Positions 28,704-38,898 of a stretch of DNA of 64,000 nt are shown piece after piece. The stretch lies in NCBI GenBank assembly GCA_977017575.1, contig CDRNVI010000017.1:1-64000 (forward strand), in the 5' to 3' direction. The notes beneath the pieces were generated by a model, which worked only from the letters and a program-made list of their open reading frames with translations, did not search any database and was not told the origin of the DNA. This DNA comes from Paramoeba atlantica. Its lineage: Eukaryota; Discosea. A program made the translations under genes and the position numbers. Numbering within the stretch: position 1 is the first letter of the stretch; each line of letters begins with the position of its first letter.

Positions 28704-31700
28704 ATCTCACTTTTTACACCCACATCAAAGATCTCCGATGAAGCTCGGACGCTCAAATCCGCAGTGAAGGATGCTCTTTCCCACCAAGGTCGAAACACTT
28801 CCCCATCGAAAGGAGTGACCAAAGCGGACTCGCGCTCGTCAAGGCGAACACCGGAGCCCCGGACATATTTCTCTTCACCGCGACACGCCGCAAACCAAAA
28901 TAACTTCGCTGAAAAGACACAAACAAGAGAAGAGACTCGGGAATGTCCGGCCATGGGATGCACTTGGAGAAGTCTGCCGCACGGAGGGTCTTGGCAAGCG
29001 TTTTATAACCACGTCGCGTGTCGCCACGGAAACGGAGTTCCCGCTACCTGGTGGGATGCAGAAGGCCGATTTCTTTGCAACTTATGCGGGCGCCATTATG
29101 ACATCAACAAAAGGGAAGCTCATCCACAAGCCTGCAAAGGGAACGTTGCGAACCCCCAAATCCCATCGCGCGCAGCACACTCGAGCGACCCAAGCCACCT
29201 TCCGGGGACTCAAACTCATCACTCTGAACTTCCCTCGCTATCCTCTATCTGCACGCTGCGCCTGAACACTTGCAAGGACGTGCCTCCACGTTGCCGTCAA
29301 CTGTGGGGAGAAATTATCACCAAAGCAGCCCAAAACGCAGTCACCGAAAACTCTACAGCCGCGTGGACCCTATTCGCCATGCTCCCCAAGTGCTTACTAC
29401 CCGCCCCACACCGAGGAGGACGTAAGAACCACACAACTTACGCATCATACGTCCAGAAGTGCATGAACCGATGGCTCGCGCAAGATTATGTCTCCCTATG
29501 GAATGAAGCAGTAGACAACGCACTCAAGAAACAATCTGTAGCCCCTACAACCGTTCACGACGAAGAGGAAAAGGCAGCTATCCGAGCAGAGCTTCTAGCT
29601 CGACAAGGCGAGTACTCTAGGGGTATGGCTGCACTCACGGCGGATGCTATGGCGCCTGACGACGAAGACACACTCCTCAAACTTCAGAGCAAGCACCCGC
29701 CCCGACATCCAGACAGTGACATCATCGACTATACGCCTCCGCCCACAGCGCCCCTAATAATGGATGAACCCGTGGTAGCGAAAACTATCAAGAGCTTTCA
29801 CCGGGGTTCCTCGTCCGGAACCATGGGTTTACGACCCGAGCACTTGCAAGCTGTACTCCTGGCGCACGTAGATAACACCGTGAAACCCCTTACTGCCCTT
29901 AAAAACCTCGTTAATCATCTACTAGCCGGGAAAGCACCCCTAGAGGTACAACCATATTTTGCGGGAGCCAGACTTTGCGCGCTTGAAAAGGGCGAAAATG
30001 ACGTCCGCCCCATAGCAGCGGGAGAAACGATACGTCGATTGGTAAGCAAAGCGGCTTGCAATGCAGTGAGGAGCAAAGCCAGGGAATTTTTTAAGGGACT
30101 ACAGTTCGGCGTCGCGACACCGGCCGGTTCGGAACGAATAATTCACACTTGCCGGCACGCAATGACAAATCATACGGACAACCCCGACATGGTATTATGT
30201 AAAGTCGACCTAAGCAACGCATTCAACAACGTTAGCAGAGCAACTTTCTTGAAACTTGTAGGCGATCATTTTCCGGAATTGTTCCCCTGGGCTAGCTGGT
30301 GCTATACGACAACTAGTGCTTTGACCTATCGTGACCACACACTCCTTTCGGATGAAGGCGTCCAACAGGGCGATCCCCTGGGACCACTTTTCTTTTCACT
30401 GGTCTCCTTGGAACTTGCAAAAGAAATCTATCACCAGGCCGACCTGGACTTGCAGCTATGGTACCTAGACGACGGGATTCTCATTGGCAGGGCAGAAGAC
30501 GTCAGGAACTCGTTGGATACAATCGCCAGAGTAGGTCCGCGATGGGGCCTATATCTGAACATGTCCAAGTGCGAAATAATCACCCCCCCTGCCTCGGCTA
30601 ACGTTGTAACCATATTTCCGGACATACCCGACGCCAAAATAAACGTGTGCGGTAACTTTAGTGTCCTAGGAAGCCCAATTGGGTCCCCTGAGTACTGTAC
30701 TGAATATCTGCTGACACACGCGGTTGAGCCCGCTGAAATGGCCCTTGATGCCATAACCAGAATCCGGGACCCCCAGGTAGCCATGGCGCTAATTCGACAA
30801 TGTGCTGGATTCTGCAAATTGGTACATGCTCTACGAACGACGCCCCCGCAATCAGTTATGAACCTCTGCAAGCGGCTCGACGACTTCCTAATGCACGCGG
30901 TCGAATCCACTCTATGTCCTTTGCCTCCCTCCGCACGCGCCCAAATTCAGCGCTTGAAAAGACACGGAGGTTTCGGTTTAAAATCGGCGACCGTGCACGC
31001 ATCCTCCGCTTACGCCTCCTCTGTAGTTTTCGCGGCGGCCACGGACTCATGGGATGCTTCAGAAGTGGAGGGCTTTCTACAATCGATTGAAGACGTGAAT
31101 TCGAAAGTTGGTATCAGTCTACTCGACTCAAACGGACTCGTGCGTTCCATCCCGCGCCATAAATGTGAAGAACTCTCCCCCAAAGCTCGCTTCACCAAGA
31201 GATCTCGCGAGGGAGAAACCAGACATCCCTTTGAACCCGCAAATCCGCCTTCCCTTCCTCGTGACCGCGCATTGCCTCATTCCGAAGACTTTCCACACGA
31301 TACAAACCCCCTTTACGCATCCGAAGATTGCGTTGACGCGCAGCCACCCGACTGGGCAAGTAATAGCGTCCCCCGCCAAAAAGACATAAGTTACGCGATC
31401 TCTGCCACAGAGTTCTCGCACGCATATGAAAACGCCGACGCCCGGACTCGCGCACGCTGGGCTTCTCAGTGTGGTAAAGGAGCAAGCAGTTGGGCGTTCG
31501 TAACTCCTTCCAGAGACACGGGCCACGCCTTTAACCCCACAGAATTCCGCATCCTATCCCGCTGGTGGTTAGGTGTGCCCGTGTACGGGGAAGAAGGTAC
31601 ATGTCCCAAGGGGAACTGCACACTCCCATTGGACATACACGGCGATCACGCTCTCACATGCAAGCACGGGGACGGTATCATCGGCCGTCACAACGCCTTG

Positions 31701-32225
31701 GCCGATCACTTTGCCGATACTTGCAGTAACGCACGCCTAGCTCCCCAACGGGAAAAAAGCCTCGGGAACCGGGGCCCCGGAGGCGCTCTGACTAGACCCG
31801 GGGACGTCTTCCTTCCGAGTCTCTTCCTCGGGAAACCTATCGTGCTTGACTTCGCGGTCACTCACGCCCAGCAATCTAAATACACGGACACAGTCCGAAA
31901 TGCTAGCTGGGTGGCCGCGGGGTCCTTCGCAGAGCATTATGCCTCAGAGCAGAAAGTCCGGCAACGCCGTGAATCTGAAGATGCCGGAAGCGATTTCACA
32001 GCTATGGTGGTCGAGAGCTATGGCTCTTGGAGTGCCAGTGCTTTAGCCGTTCTCCGGAAGGTTGGAGAACGAAGGGCAAAAGCGTCCAACGGTATCTTGA
32101 CAGACGAGGCCTCTACGCTCCGTCTCGTGACCGACATGAACGTAACATTGATGCGTTGCCAGGCGCGCATGATGATTACGCGCCTGCCGGCTGTGGACCC
32201 CTTGCCCCCTTTAATCGAGCAATAG
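28704..32225 (+). CDS. A4 polyprotein, N-terminally truncated, otherwise intact
   Basis: Open from just after TGA 28701-28703 to TAG 32225, about 1170 codons. The first residues (LKSAVKDALS) match the linker after the N-terminal motif of other A copies, so the GSWDQF motif and true start are missing. Fingers: CPAMGCTW...H (about 28940) and CNLCGRHY (about 29078). RT: ENDVRPIAAGETIRRL, CKVDLSNAFNN (about 30201), GVQQGDPLGP and WYLDDG (about 30458). REL: CPKGNC...GDHALTCKHG, LTRPGD (about 31789) and LDFAVTH (about 31848). All catalytic motifs are present; without the 5' end it is probably not expressed as an element. Confidence 0.87.
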   Translation: MSLFTPTSKISDEARTLKSAVKDALSHQGRNTSPSKGVTKADSRSSRRTPEPRTYFSSPRHAANQNNFAEKTQTREETRECPAMGCTWRSLPHGGSWQAFYNHVACRHGNGVPATWWDAEGRFLCNLCGRHYDINKREAHPQACKGNVANPQIPSRAAHSSDPSHLPGTQTHHSELPSLSSICTLRLNTCKDVPPRCRQLWGEIITKAAQNAVTENSTAAWTLFAMLPKCLLPAPHRGGRKNHTTYASYVQKCMNRWLAQDYVSLWNEAVDNALKKQSVAPTTVHDEEEKAAIRAELLARQGEYSRGMAALTADAMAPDDEDTLLKLQSKHPPRHPDSDIIDYTPPPTAPLIMDEPVVAKTIKSFHRGSSSGTMGLRPEHLQAVLLAHVDNTVKPLTALKNLVNHLLAGKAPLEVQPYFAGARLCALEKGENDVRPIAAGETIRRLVSKAACNAVRSKAREFFKGLQFGVATPAGSERIIHTCRHAMTNHTDNPDMVLCKVDLSNAFNNVSRATFLKLVGDHFPELFPWASWCYTTTSALTYRDHTLLSDEGVQQGDPLGPLFFSLVSLELAKEIYHQADLDLQLWYLDDGILIGRAEDVRNSLDTIARVGPRWGLYLNMSKCEIITPPASANVVTIFPDIPDAKINVCGNFSVLGSPIGSPEYCTEYLLTHAVEPAEMALDAITRIRDPQVAMALIRQCAGFCKLVHALRTTPPQSVMNLCKRLDDFLMHAVESTLCPLPPSARAQIQRLKRHGGFGLKSATVHASSAYASSVVFAAATDSWDASEVEGFLQSIEDVNSKVGISLLDSNGLVRSIPRHKCEELSPKARFTKRSREGETRHPFEPANPPSLPRDRALPHSEDFPHDTNPLYASEDCVDAQPPDWASNSVPRQKDISYAISATEFSHAYENADARTRARWASQCGKGASSWAFVTPSRDTGHAFNPTEFRILSRWWLGVPVYGEEGTCPKGNCTLPLDIHGDHALTCKHGDGIIGRHNALADHFADTCSNARLAPQREKSLGNRGPGGALTRPGDVFLPSLFLGKPIVLDFAVTHAQQSKYTDTVRNASWVAAGSFAEHYASEQKVRQRRESEDAGSDFTAMVVESYGSWSASALAVLRKVGERRAKASNGILTDEASTLRLVTDMNVTLMRCQARMMITRLPAVDPLPPLIEQ

Positions 32226-32281
32226 CACGATGACGGATGTGCAAGATGGGCCGCTCAGCCGGAACCCGAACAGCTGGTCCG

Positions 32282-32513
32282 GATGCTGGTCGATGCCGGC
32301 AGGGTCTATGCTCACGCCTAGTCCGCCAGGGCTAGGTACTCCAAGTGAGGTAGGACATGGGTAGGGAACTTTGTTCCTCCCCGTCGGCCAGCATCATGCT
32401 CCGCGACCGTGCCGCTGTCGGCACAGGCCCATTGCTTGCGCCCTCTCGTACAACAAGAGAAGGGTTACCAAGGCAAGCTGGGAGAGGTCGAAAGACCCGG
32501 TCCGGAACGCGCG
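32282..32513 (+). promoter_or_regulatory. Family A 3' UTR structured RNA, A4 copy (232 nt)
   Basis: Informative variant. The closing stem is ATGCTGGTC / GGCCAGCAT (A-T for G-T). The hairpin is GTGCCG-CTGT-CGGCAC (C-G for T-A). The CCCTCTC / GAGAAGGG stem has paired changes, and CCTAGTCC-GCCA-GGGCTAGG has a G-U pair. All stems are kept. Confidence 0.8.
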
Positions 32514-32791
32514 AATGGTTCGGGGAAAGTCTGCCCCTCCTAGCCGAGGGAGACCTTACCCTCCCTGGAAAGCTGGTAAGATTGGTAAGGGGAAGTGGGT
32601 AATATGGGAAAGCATGTATTTGCTAGTTATATATTTTGCTCGTTTTCAAAATGGGGGGAAGTGAGGGAAAGAAGTTGAGCAAGTGGGAAAGTAAGTGAGA
32701 AAGTCATACCGTACATACATATATAAAGTTAGAACTCGTACTCTTCCCCCCCTATTATCTGCAAAAAAAAAAAAAAAAAAAAAAAAAAGAT

Positions 32792-32828
32792 ACTTTAACG
32801 ATAAAGATACAGTTTCTGTACCTTGTTG
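32792..32828 (+). other. Spliced-leader-like exon at the A5 5' end
   Basis: ACTTTAACG...CAGTTTCTGTACCTTGTTG after poly(A)-GAT. The 5' end differs by a few bases from the A3 copy, while the 3' end (TTGTTG) and the following AATTATTTTT are the same. Confidence 0.78.
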
Positions 32829-32873
32829 AATTATTTTTATTAATTTGTTCTTTGTTACCCGGGTCGCGATCCC

Positions 32874-35800
32874 ATGCCCACATCCGTTGAAGAGCAAAAT
32901 CCGACCTTCGAGGAGGAGGCGTCGTCTCACACACTTGGGTCCTGGGATCAATTTGCGGCAAACAAATCTTTAGCGAAGGGACCTAGCACGTACGATGAGC
33001 TAATCTACACCACAGCCCTCCCTAATGATATTCCTCAGGACTGGGAAAAGAGAACGGACGAAATCCTTCGAAGTATGAAGACGGCAACGCAGGACTCAAC
33101 GCCAGATTTGGGGCATGCGAATGAACTATCAAGTGAAAGAACCGAGGAAGAGATACACTGCAGTGTGCGTCGGGACGATGAACCTTCCCCTTTCCATTTC
33201 GAGGGAACGCACTCAAATTCACCCAGCCAATTACAAACTTCAAACAGGGCTGTGAAGGAGAGATGCCTGCGTCGAACAAGGGGAATGGAAGGTGCCGTTG
33301 ACACAGAGAACGCGATGATGTTTCCAGACCTCACGCCTACTGAACTTGACTTCACAATCACAACAAAACGCAAAGGTAGGAGAAAGAAGAAACGAATAAA
33401 ACGAACGGCAACGACGTGTACTGACGGTACCAACTCTTCAAGCCCCGAGGGTGACGAGCACGAAGACAGCGTGACACCTGAGCCCACTCAAAACGGTAAA
33501 CAAAAGCGCCGCCGAGACATAGCGAAAAGCTTCTCGAATTATTTTCCTACGACAGGTCACCGGACAGACAAAACACCAAGCGGCAAATCCCAACTTCCTC
33601 CGTCTGTAGCCGCATTCCGCAGCACGCCTCAGGACTCTTTGAAAACTTGCCCAGTTAAAGGGTGCGTGTGGAAAACACTCGCTCATGGCGGCAGGTGGCA
33701 AGCTTACTACAACCACGTAGCTACAAGACACGCGAATGAAGTGCCCGAATCCTGGTGGACGAACGAAGGGCGCTTTCTCTGCCAGAAATGCGGGCGACAT
33801 TACGAAGAAGGCAAACGAGCAACACACGACAACGCTTGCAAAGGAACCTCGACTGACTCTGTAGCCAATCCCGCGAATAACTTGACGCAGAGTTCATTGG
33901 ACCACGGTTCGCGCAGCACCGATGTCTCACAGAGTGTCCAACCTCTTCCTTTACCATCGCTTTCTGATATTTGCATGACTCCTATCAACACTTCTAGGGA
34001 TGTTCCATTCCGATGCCGCTACCAATGGGCGAAAACGCTCACCGATGTATTATCCTCCGTAGCCAGCGAGAACTCCGTAGCGGCATGGACCCGTCTCGGC
34101 ATGCTGCCTAAATGCGTTCTACCGGCCCCGAACCGCGGGGGGCGCAAAGGTCGTCTTTCTTATGCCTCACATGTGACAAAAAGCCTAGAAAGGTGGGGAA
34201 AAGGGGAATTTACCGCTCTGTGGATTGAAGCGACCAAAAACAACACGAAGTCGTCGCACCCATCAACCAAAGACCAAGATCAAGACCAGGAGCTTGCGCA
34301 AGAAGTAAGAAGGGCAAAAGAACGATGCGAAAAACTTGTACGCCAGGGTGAAGTCTCTCGTGGAATGAGTGCACTAACGGCGGCACCCTTTGCACCTGAC
34401 AACGACGAAACGTACTGCAAGTTGATGGCAAAGCATCCCACTCGTGCGCAGGACTGCATGCTTCAAGATCTCCCGTACCCTAACGCACCTCCCTTGAAAG
34501 TAAACGAAGAAGAAGTTAAGCACGCTTTGGGCAGCTTTCGCAAGGGATCATCTGGCGGAACGATGTCGCTGAGAGCTGAGCACCTTCAGATAGCACTACG
34601 TGCCCACGTGGACGAGAAAGTACACCCTCTCACCGCTCTTACAGACGTAGTCAATGTGCTTCTTTCTGGAAAAGCTCCATTCGAGATTCAGGAACGTTTC
34701 GCTGGGGCCAGATTGTGTGCACTTCAGAAAGGAGAATGTGACGTCCGACCTATAGCCGCAGGCGAGACAATCCGTCGTTTGGTTGGTAAAGTGGCATGTC
34801 TAACAGCCAAGAAAAAAGCTAGTCGCTTGTTTAAAGGAATACAGTATGGGGTTGCCACGCCAGCCGGATCGGAGAGGGTGATCCACCTCTGCCGACAGAC
34901 TATGTCCCGCCATGCCGATGACACGAACTTTGTGCTATGTAAGGTGGACCTAGCGAACGCGTTCAATAGAGTATCCAGATCTGCGTTCATCGCCTTACTT
35001 CGCAAACATTTTCCAGAATTGTCAGCATGGGTGGAGTGGACCTACTCCACGGATAGTCTCCTAACTTACGGTTCCAGAACTCTTCCATCATCCGAGGGGG
35101 TTCAACAAGGGGACCCCCTAGGGCCTCTCCTTTTTTCCCTCGTAATGCTCGAAGCCGCGAAAATGATCAAAGAAGCACTCCCAGGCAGTCTCCAGCTTCA
35201 CCTCTGGTACCTCGACGACGGGGTAATAGCCGGTAAGGCCGAAGACGTCAGTTTCGCTTTAGAGACTCTTTCTCGAGTTGGTCCTAAGTGGGGTCTTCAC
35301 ATCAATACCTCTAAATGCGAAATAATAACGAACCCTGCCTCGGCACACCAAACTGCTCTTTTTTCCGATATTCCGGAACCCAAGATAAACCGCGAAGGAA
35401 ATTTTGACATTCTTGGGAGCCCCATAGGCTCTGCTCAACATTGCATAGATTTCCTTACGACACACGCCGTGGAACCGGCAGAAGAGACCCTGGAAGCTAT
35501 AGAAATGCTCGAAGATCCTCAAATTGCCTTGTCATTGATCAGACAGTGTGCGGGTTTTTGTCAAATGGTCCATTCGCTTCGAACTACCCCACCACATGAG
35601 CTTTCTGCACTCTGTCAGCGCCTTGATGAAGCAGTCCTCCATGCGTATGAATGGAATATATGCCCGCTTAGCTCCTCAGCTCGATCACAAGTTCAACGCC
35701 CGAAACGGTATGGAGGTTTTGGTCTCCGATCTGCATCTGCGCACCGCTCAGCGGCGTACGTGTCTTCAGTTGCTTTTGCTGCAGAGACGGATCGTTGGCT

Positions 35801-36815
35801 ACCGTCAGATGCAGAAGGATTCTCTTCCGCAGTCCTGGACATCAATCGCCGGAGCGGAGGCCCCGTAGTTGATCCGGACACGGGAAGAGCATTAGAGGAG
35901 ATCAGCTCCCCTTTTCCGACAGGATCTAGTCAAAGTACAGAAACGGACAATTCTTGCACCCCCCGTCAACGTGCCTTGAGCGACGCAATCTCGGCGCACG
36001 AATTTTCATGTGCGTACGCAGCGGCGGACAGTAGCACTCGCGCGAGGTACACCTCTCAGACTGGAGATGGGGCCAGCAGCTGGGCATTTTGCATCCCATC
36101 AACAGAGCTTGGCCACGCTTACACACCCACAGAATTCCGCGCCCTCTCCAGGTGGTGGTTAGGTGCCAAGGTCTACAACGAGTTGAGCACGTGCCCAATT
36201 AACACATGCCAACAACCTCTCGACCTCGAAGGAAACCATGCAGTGTCTTGCAAAAGTGGGAATGGACTGATCTCCCGCCACAATGCGCTCATTACACAAT
36301 TCACCGACACGTGCTCCAAGGCGAATTTATCACCTTCACGTGAGGTAAGCCTGGGGAACCTAGGGCCTGGCGGCTGTCCCACGAGGCCGGGCGATGTCTT
36401 TATTCCGGGCTATGAGAAAGCTCAAGGTCTGGTGCTTGATTTTGCTGTCACCCACGTTCAGCAACCTAAATACACGGACTTAGTCCGCAACGCTAACGGG
36501 GTGGCGGCAGGATCATTTGCGGAGCACTACGCCGCTTCTCACAAGGTGAAAGAGAGAGAGGAGGCGGAACAAGCAAAACATGTGTTTGTTGCCATGGTGG
36601 TAGAATCATATGGTGCTTGGAGTGCAAGTGCCCTATCAATCCTTAGATGGGTTGGGAAGCATCGCGCCTCATGTTCCCAGGGGACTCTATCTCAAGAAGC
36701 AGCTACCCGTCAGCTGCTTCAAGAGCTTAACCTCACCCTGATGCGTTCTCAATCGAGAATGCTTGTCTCACGCATGCCGGCTGAAGATCCACAACCGGCA
36801 CTTATTTTGCAGTAG
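32874..36815 (+). CDS. A5 polyprotein: zinc fingers, RT and restriction-like endonuclease
   Basis: 1313 codons from the first ATG after the SL. The N-terminal motif GSWDQFAAN...STYDELIYTT lies at about residues 22-50. A long low-complexity, charged linker carries the lysine/arginine run KRKGRRKKKRIKR (about 165-177), a plausible nuclear-localisation signal (inference). Fingers: CPVKGCVW...H (about 259) and CQKCGRHY...H...C (about 304). RT: ECDVRPIAAGETIRRL, CKVDLANAFNR (about 688), GVQQGDPLGPLLFS and WYLDDG (about 777). REL: CPINTC...GNHAVSC (CCHC, about 1106), TRPGD (about 1169) and LDFAVTH (about 1188). The core is diverged from A3 and A10 but collinear. TAG at 36813-36815. Confidence 0.92.
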   Translation: MPTSVEEQNPTFEEEASSHTLGSWDQFAANKSLAKGPSTYDELIYTTALPNDIPQDWEKRTDEILRSMKTATQDSTPDLGHANELSSERTEEEIHCSVRRDDEPSPFHFEGTHSNSPSQLQTSNRAVKERCLRRTRGMEGAVDTENAMMFPDLTPTELDFTITTKRKGRRKKKRIKRTATTCTDGTNSSSPEGDEHEDSVTPEPTQNGKQKRRRDIAKSFSNYFPTTGHRTDKTPSGKSQLPPSVAAFRSTPQDSLKTCPVKGCVWKTLAHGGRWQAYYNHVATRHANEVPESWWTNEGRFLCQKCGRHYEEGKRATHDNACKGTSTDSVANPANNLTQSSLDHGSRSTDVSQSVQPLPLPSLSDICMTPINTSRDVPFRCRYQWAKTLTDVLSSVASENSVAAWTRLGMLPKCVLPAPNRGGRKGRLSYASHVTKSLERWGKGEFTALWIEATKNNTKSSHPSTKDQDQDQELAQEVRRAKERCEKLVRQGEVSRGMSALTAAPFAPDNDETYCKLMAKHPTRAQDCMLQDLPYPNAPPLKVNEEEVKHALGSFRKGSSGGTMSLRAEHLQIALRAHVDEKVHPLTALTDVVNVLLSGKAPFEIQERFAGARLCALQKGECDVRPIAAGETIRRLVGKVACLTAKKKASRLFKGIQYGVATPAGSERVIHLCRQTMSRHADDTNFVLCKVDLANAFNRVSRSAFIALLRKHFPELSAWVEWTYSTDSLLTYGSRTLPSSEGVQQGDPLGPLLFSLVMLEAAKMIKEALPGSLQLHLWYLDDGVIAGKAEDVSFALETLSRVGPKWGLHINTSKCEIITNPASAHQTALFSDIPEPKINREGNFDILGSPIGSAQHCIDFLTTHAVEPAEETLEAIEMLEDPQIALSLIRQCAGFCQMVHSLRTTPPHELSALCQRLDEAVLHAYEWNICPLSSSARSQVQRPKRYGGFGLRSASAHRSAAYVSSVAFAAETDRWLPSDAEGFSSAVLDINRRSGGPVVDPDTGRALEEISSPFPTGSSQSTETDNSCTPRQRALSDAISAHEFSCAYAAADSSTRARYTSQTGDGASSWAFCIPSTELGHAYTPTEFRALSRWWLGAKVYNELSTCPINTCQQPLDLEGNHAVSCKSGNGLISRHNALITQFTDTCSKANLSPSREVSLGNLGPGGCPTRPGDVFIPGYEKAQGLVLDFAVTHVQQPKYTDLVRNANGVAAGSFAEHYAASHKVKEREEAEQAKHVFVAMVVESYGAWSASALSILRWVGKHRASCSQGTLSQEAATRQLLQELNLTLMRSQSRMLVSRMPAEDPQPALILQ

Positions 36816-36859
36816 CCTAAACCAAGGCTCGCGGATCCCGGAATGTTCGAAGGCTGAGG

Positions 36860-37085
36860 GTGCTGGTCTCGTCGACAGAGTCTATACTCACGCCTAGTCC
36901 GTCAGGGCTAGGTACCCCAAGTGAGGTAGTACACGGGTAGTGAATCTCCTCCCCGTCGGCCAGCATCCTGTTTCGCGACCGTGTCGCTGTCGACACAGGC
37001 CCGCGCCTGCGCCCTCCCGTATAACAAGGGAAAGGTCCACAAGTCAGGCCGTGGAGAGGTCGAAAGACCCGGTCCGGAACGCGCG
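36860..37085 (+). promoter_or_regulatory. Family A 3' UTR structured RNA, A5 copy
   Basis: 226 nt with all stems. Hairpin 1 is CCTAGTCC-GTCA-GGGCTAGG (a G-U pair and a changed loop). The GAAA-capped hairpin is intact. It starts 45 nt after the stop codon. Confidence 0.8.
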
Positions 37086-37291
37086 AATGGTTGAGGAGCC
37101 GCCTGCAGGCCGGGTGAGGCGAAGCTGAGGGAGACCTTACCCCCCCTGAAAAGTTGAAAAGTTGGGTAGGGGAAAGCAGGAAAGTAGGGAGAAAGGTGGG
37201 AAAAGTATGTCAAGAGGTGAGAAAGAGGAGAAAGAGAGAGAAAAATTTTCTTTATTTGCATAAAAACAAAAAAAAAAAAAAAAAAAAAAAA

Positions 37292-37497
37292 GACTTTTCA
37301 CTGCATTTCTCTTCAGGGAGGCGGCTTCGTGGGGGGAAATTGTTTGCTAGTTTGGGGTGGGCTGATTGCTTGTGGAAGGAGGAAAAACTAAGAAATTTAC
37401 ATACATTCATATCCCCCCCAATGGACCTACTTAGTTCGCATAATGGGTAATATAGAGGCAATGCCGCGTTTCATACATCTCCCCCCTTATTAATTGC

Positions 37498-37524
<27 letters not shown>
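37292..37524 (+). other. Short poly(A)-ended family A tail
   Basis: 233 bp that begins with G after the A5 poly(A) and ends in 27 A's. It shares ccccccaatggacct...gggtaat and ccccccttatta..tgc with the far 3' ends of A1 and A4, so it is an extreme 3' fragment of a family A copy. No gene. Confidence 0.7.
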
Positions 37525-37528
<4 letters not shown>

Positions 37529-37559
37529 ACGATAAAGATACAGTTTCTGTACCTTGTTG
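37525..37559 (+). other. Spliced-leader-like exon at the A6 5' end
   Basis: Poly(A) then GCTAACGATAAAG...CAGTTTCTGTACCTTGTTG. The 5' end reads CTAACG here instead of CTTTAACG, closer to the classical kinetoplastid leader start; the 3' end is invariant. Confidence 0.78.
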
Positions 37560-37596
37560 AATTAATTTTTCTTTCCCTATTTCTTTTATCCGGACA

Positions 37597-37736
37597 ATGA
37601 GGGAGGCTGATTCATGCGGCTCGACGACGATACGAGAAGATGACCTTTTTGCCCAAGAGGAGAAAACACACACGCCAGGCTCCTGGGACCAGTTTGAGGG
37701 TAATCAGCATCTTATCTCTGCAACTAGTACATACGA
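37597..37736 (+). pseudogene. Family A stub A6 (first 46 codons)
   Basis: The same N-terminus as A3 (MREADSCGSTTIRED...GSWDQFEGN...STY), then an abrupt switch at a shared CGA (37734-37736) into the B2 endonuclease sequence. This junction is the left boundary of the 6.9-kb duplication, so it records the recombination or template switch that made it. Confidence 0.85.
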
Positions 37737-38245
37737 AGGCAGGACTTCCGTGTGTTATCGAACCGCGAATTCACTCCTCATTTTATTGTACAAAGTGTAA
37801 ATGCTCTATTTCTGCGGAGGTTTCTGACCAACATCCATGTAAGGCGCGCAGGATTCGATCTGGCCCCGACCTCGCTATCATGTGGCCCCATATGGGAGAA
37901 GTCCTCTATGATTTCACAGTGGTTCACACTTGCTGCAACAGTTACAAGAAACAAACAAGCAACTACCTACTGCAGCAAGCCCAGGAAAGGAAGTTCAAGA
38001 AATATGTGACAGAGAAAGGTGTGGACAGTGAGGCATTTCGTTGCATCGCCGCCTCAGATTGTGGTGTGTTGCACAACGACACAAAACAACTATTAAAGGC
38101 GTTGGCTCAGCGCGCGAATCGAAAATATGAAAACGTGCGTGAGGCTTTTCAGCTGGAACTTGAAAAGCTATCGGCTTACACGGTAGTGTCTCAACTCCGA
38201 GATTACATCACCGATGAAAAGTGGATTGGGAGTTTACGACTCTAA
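37734..38245 (+). pseudogene. Family B2 endonuclease fragment (B2c)
   Basis: Distal part of the B2 ORF (from ...KAGLPCVIEP) with the CTKCKC cluster and SGPDLAIMWP...YDFTVVH, identical to B2b. It lacks everything upstream and has no start of its own; the fusion with A6 changes frame. Confidence 0.85.
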
Positions 38246-38898
38246 AAGAGTTCACTACCACACGTATATCTCCGTACAAATAAGTATTGATTAGTTGCCT
38301 TCGAATATATTAGGTCCTTTCGAATGTATTAGATACTGCTACTTCTGCATTGATTCTTCATCACGTTTGACAACAATTGGCGCGTATACAATAATTGATC
38401 CGGGAACTGTTCTTTTTTACTTTGAGGCTTTGCTGGTTTCGAGGGGACAAGTGTCATCCATGCTGTTTTATGCTGTTTTATGTGGTCCAACATATATTCG
38501 ATTATTGAAAATTGTTGATCTTACCATGTGAATGGAACGATGCGTATTGCATCGGTACACGAACATTGCCCCGTAGTTTGTTCAAATTAGTTTCTACGGA
38601 TAGTTGCCGGGGATTTCCAGACGGCGAGTAAGTTCAAAAAAAAAAAAAAAAAAAAGCGATGACCGTAAATTTCTGGTAGAGTGAAGTTCGAGTTGTGTCA
38701 TCGCAACTTTCCTTTTGCGAGTGGAAAAAGGTTATAAGTCACTAGAGTAAAATAATGTATAGTATAGTATGCTAAAAGTATAATTACATGGTTCCCCCCG
38801 GAGGGGGCAAAATCAGGTACATATATGTATATGTGCCCCGTAGGGCCACGGTCAAAGAATAAATATTTTCTTCAAGCAATTCTTTCCGTAAACTCTAA
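38246..38898 (+). other. B2c 3' UTR with poly(A) and repeated spacer
   Basis: Third copy of the B2 3' UTR (20 A's at 38636-38655) and of the inverted-repeat spacer. No gene. Confidence 0.65.

Larger units (their letters stand above)
28700..32788 (+). mobile_element. Family A LINE copy A4, 5'-truncated
   Basis: It begins inside the N-terminal region (equal to about residue 115 of A10) right after a poly(A). It has no SL or 5' UTR and keeps the rest of the ORF, the structured 3' UTR and 26 A's (32763-32788). It is a subfamily of its own, distinct from A3, A5, A10 and A11. Confidence 0.85.
32789..37291 (+). mobile_element. Family A LINE copy A5, complete and uninterrupted
   Basis: SL, 45-nt 5' UTR, 1313-codon ORF, 226-nt structured RNA, a purine-rich tail (gggagaaagg, gagaaagagaga) and 24 A's (37268-37291). 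It has no insertion, frameshift or premature stop that I can see, making it the best candidate for an active master copy. A9 (44668-45196) is a truncated tail of the same subfamily. Confidence 0.9.
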
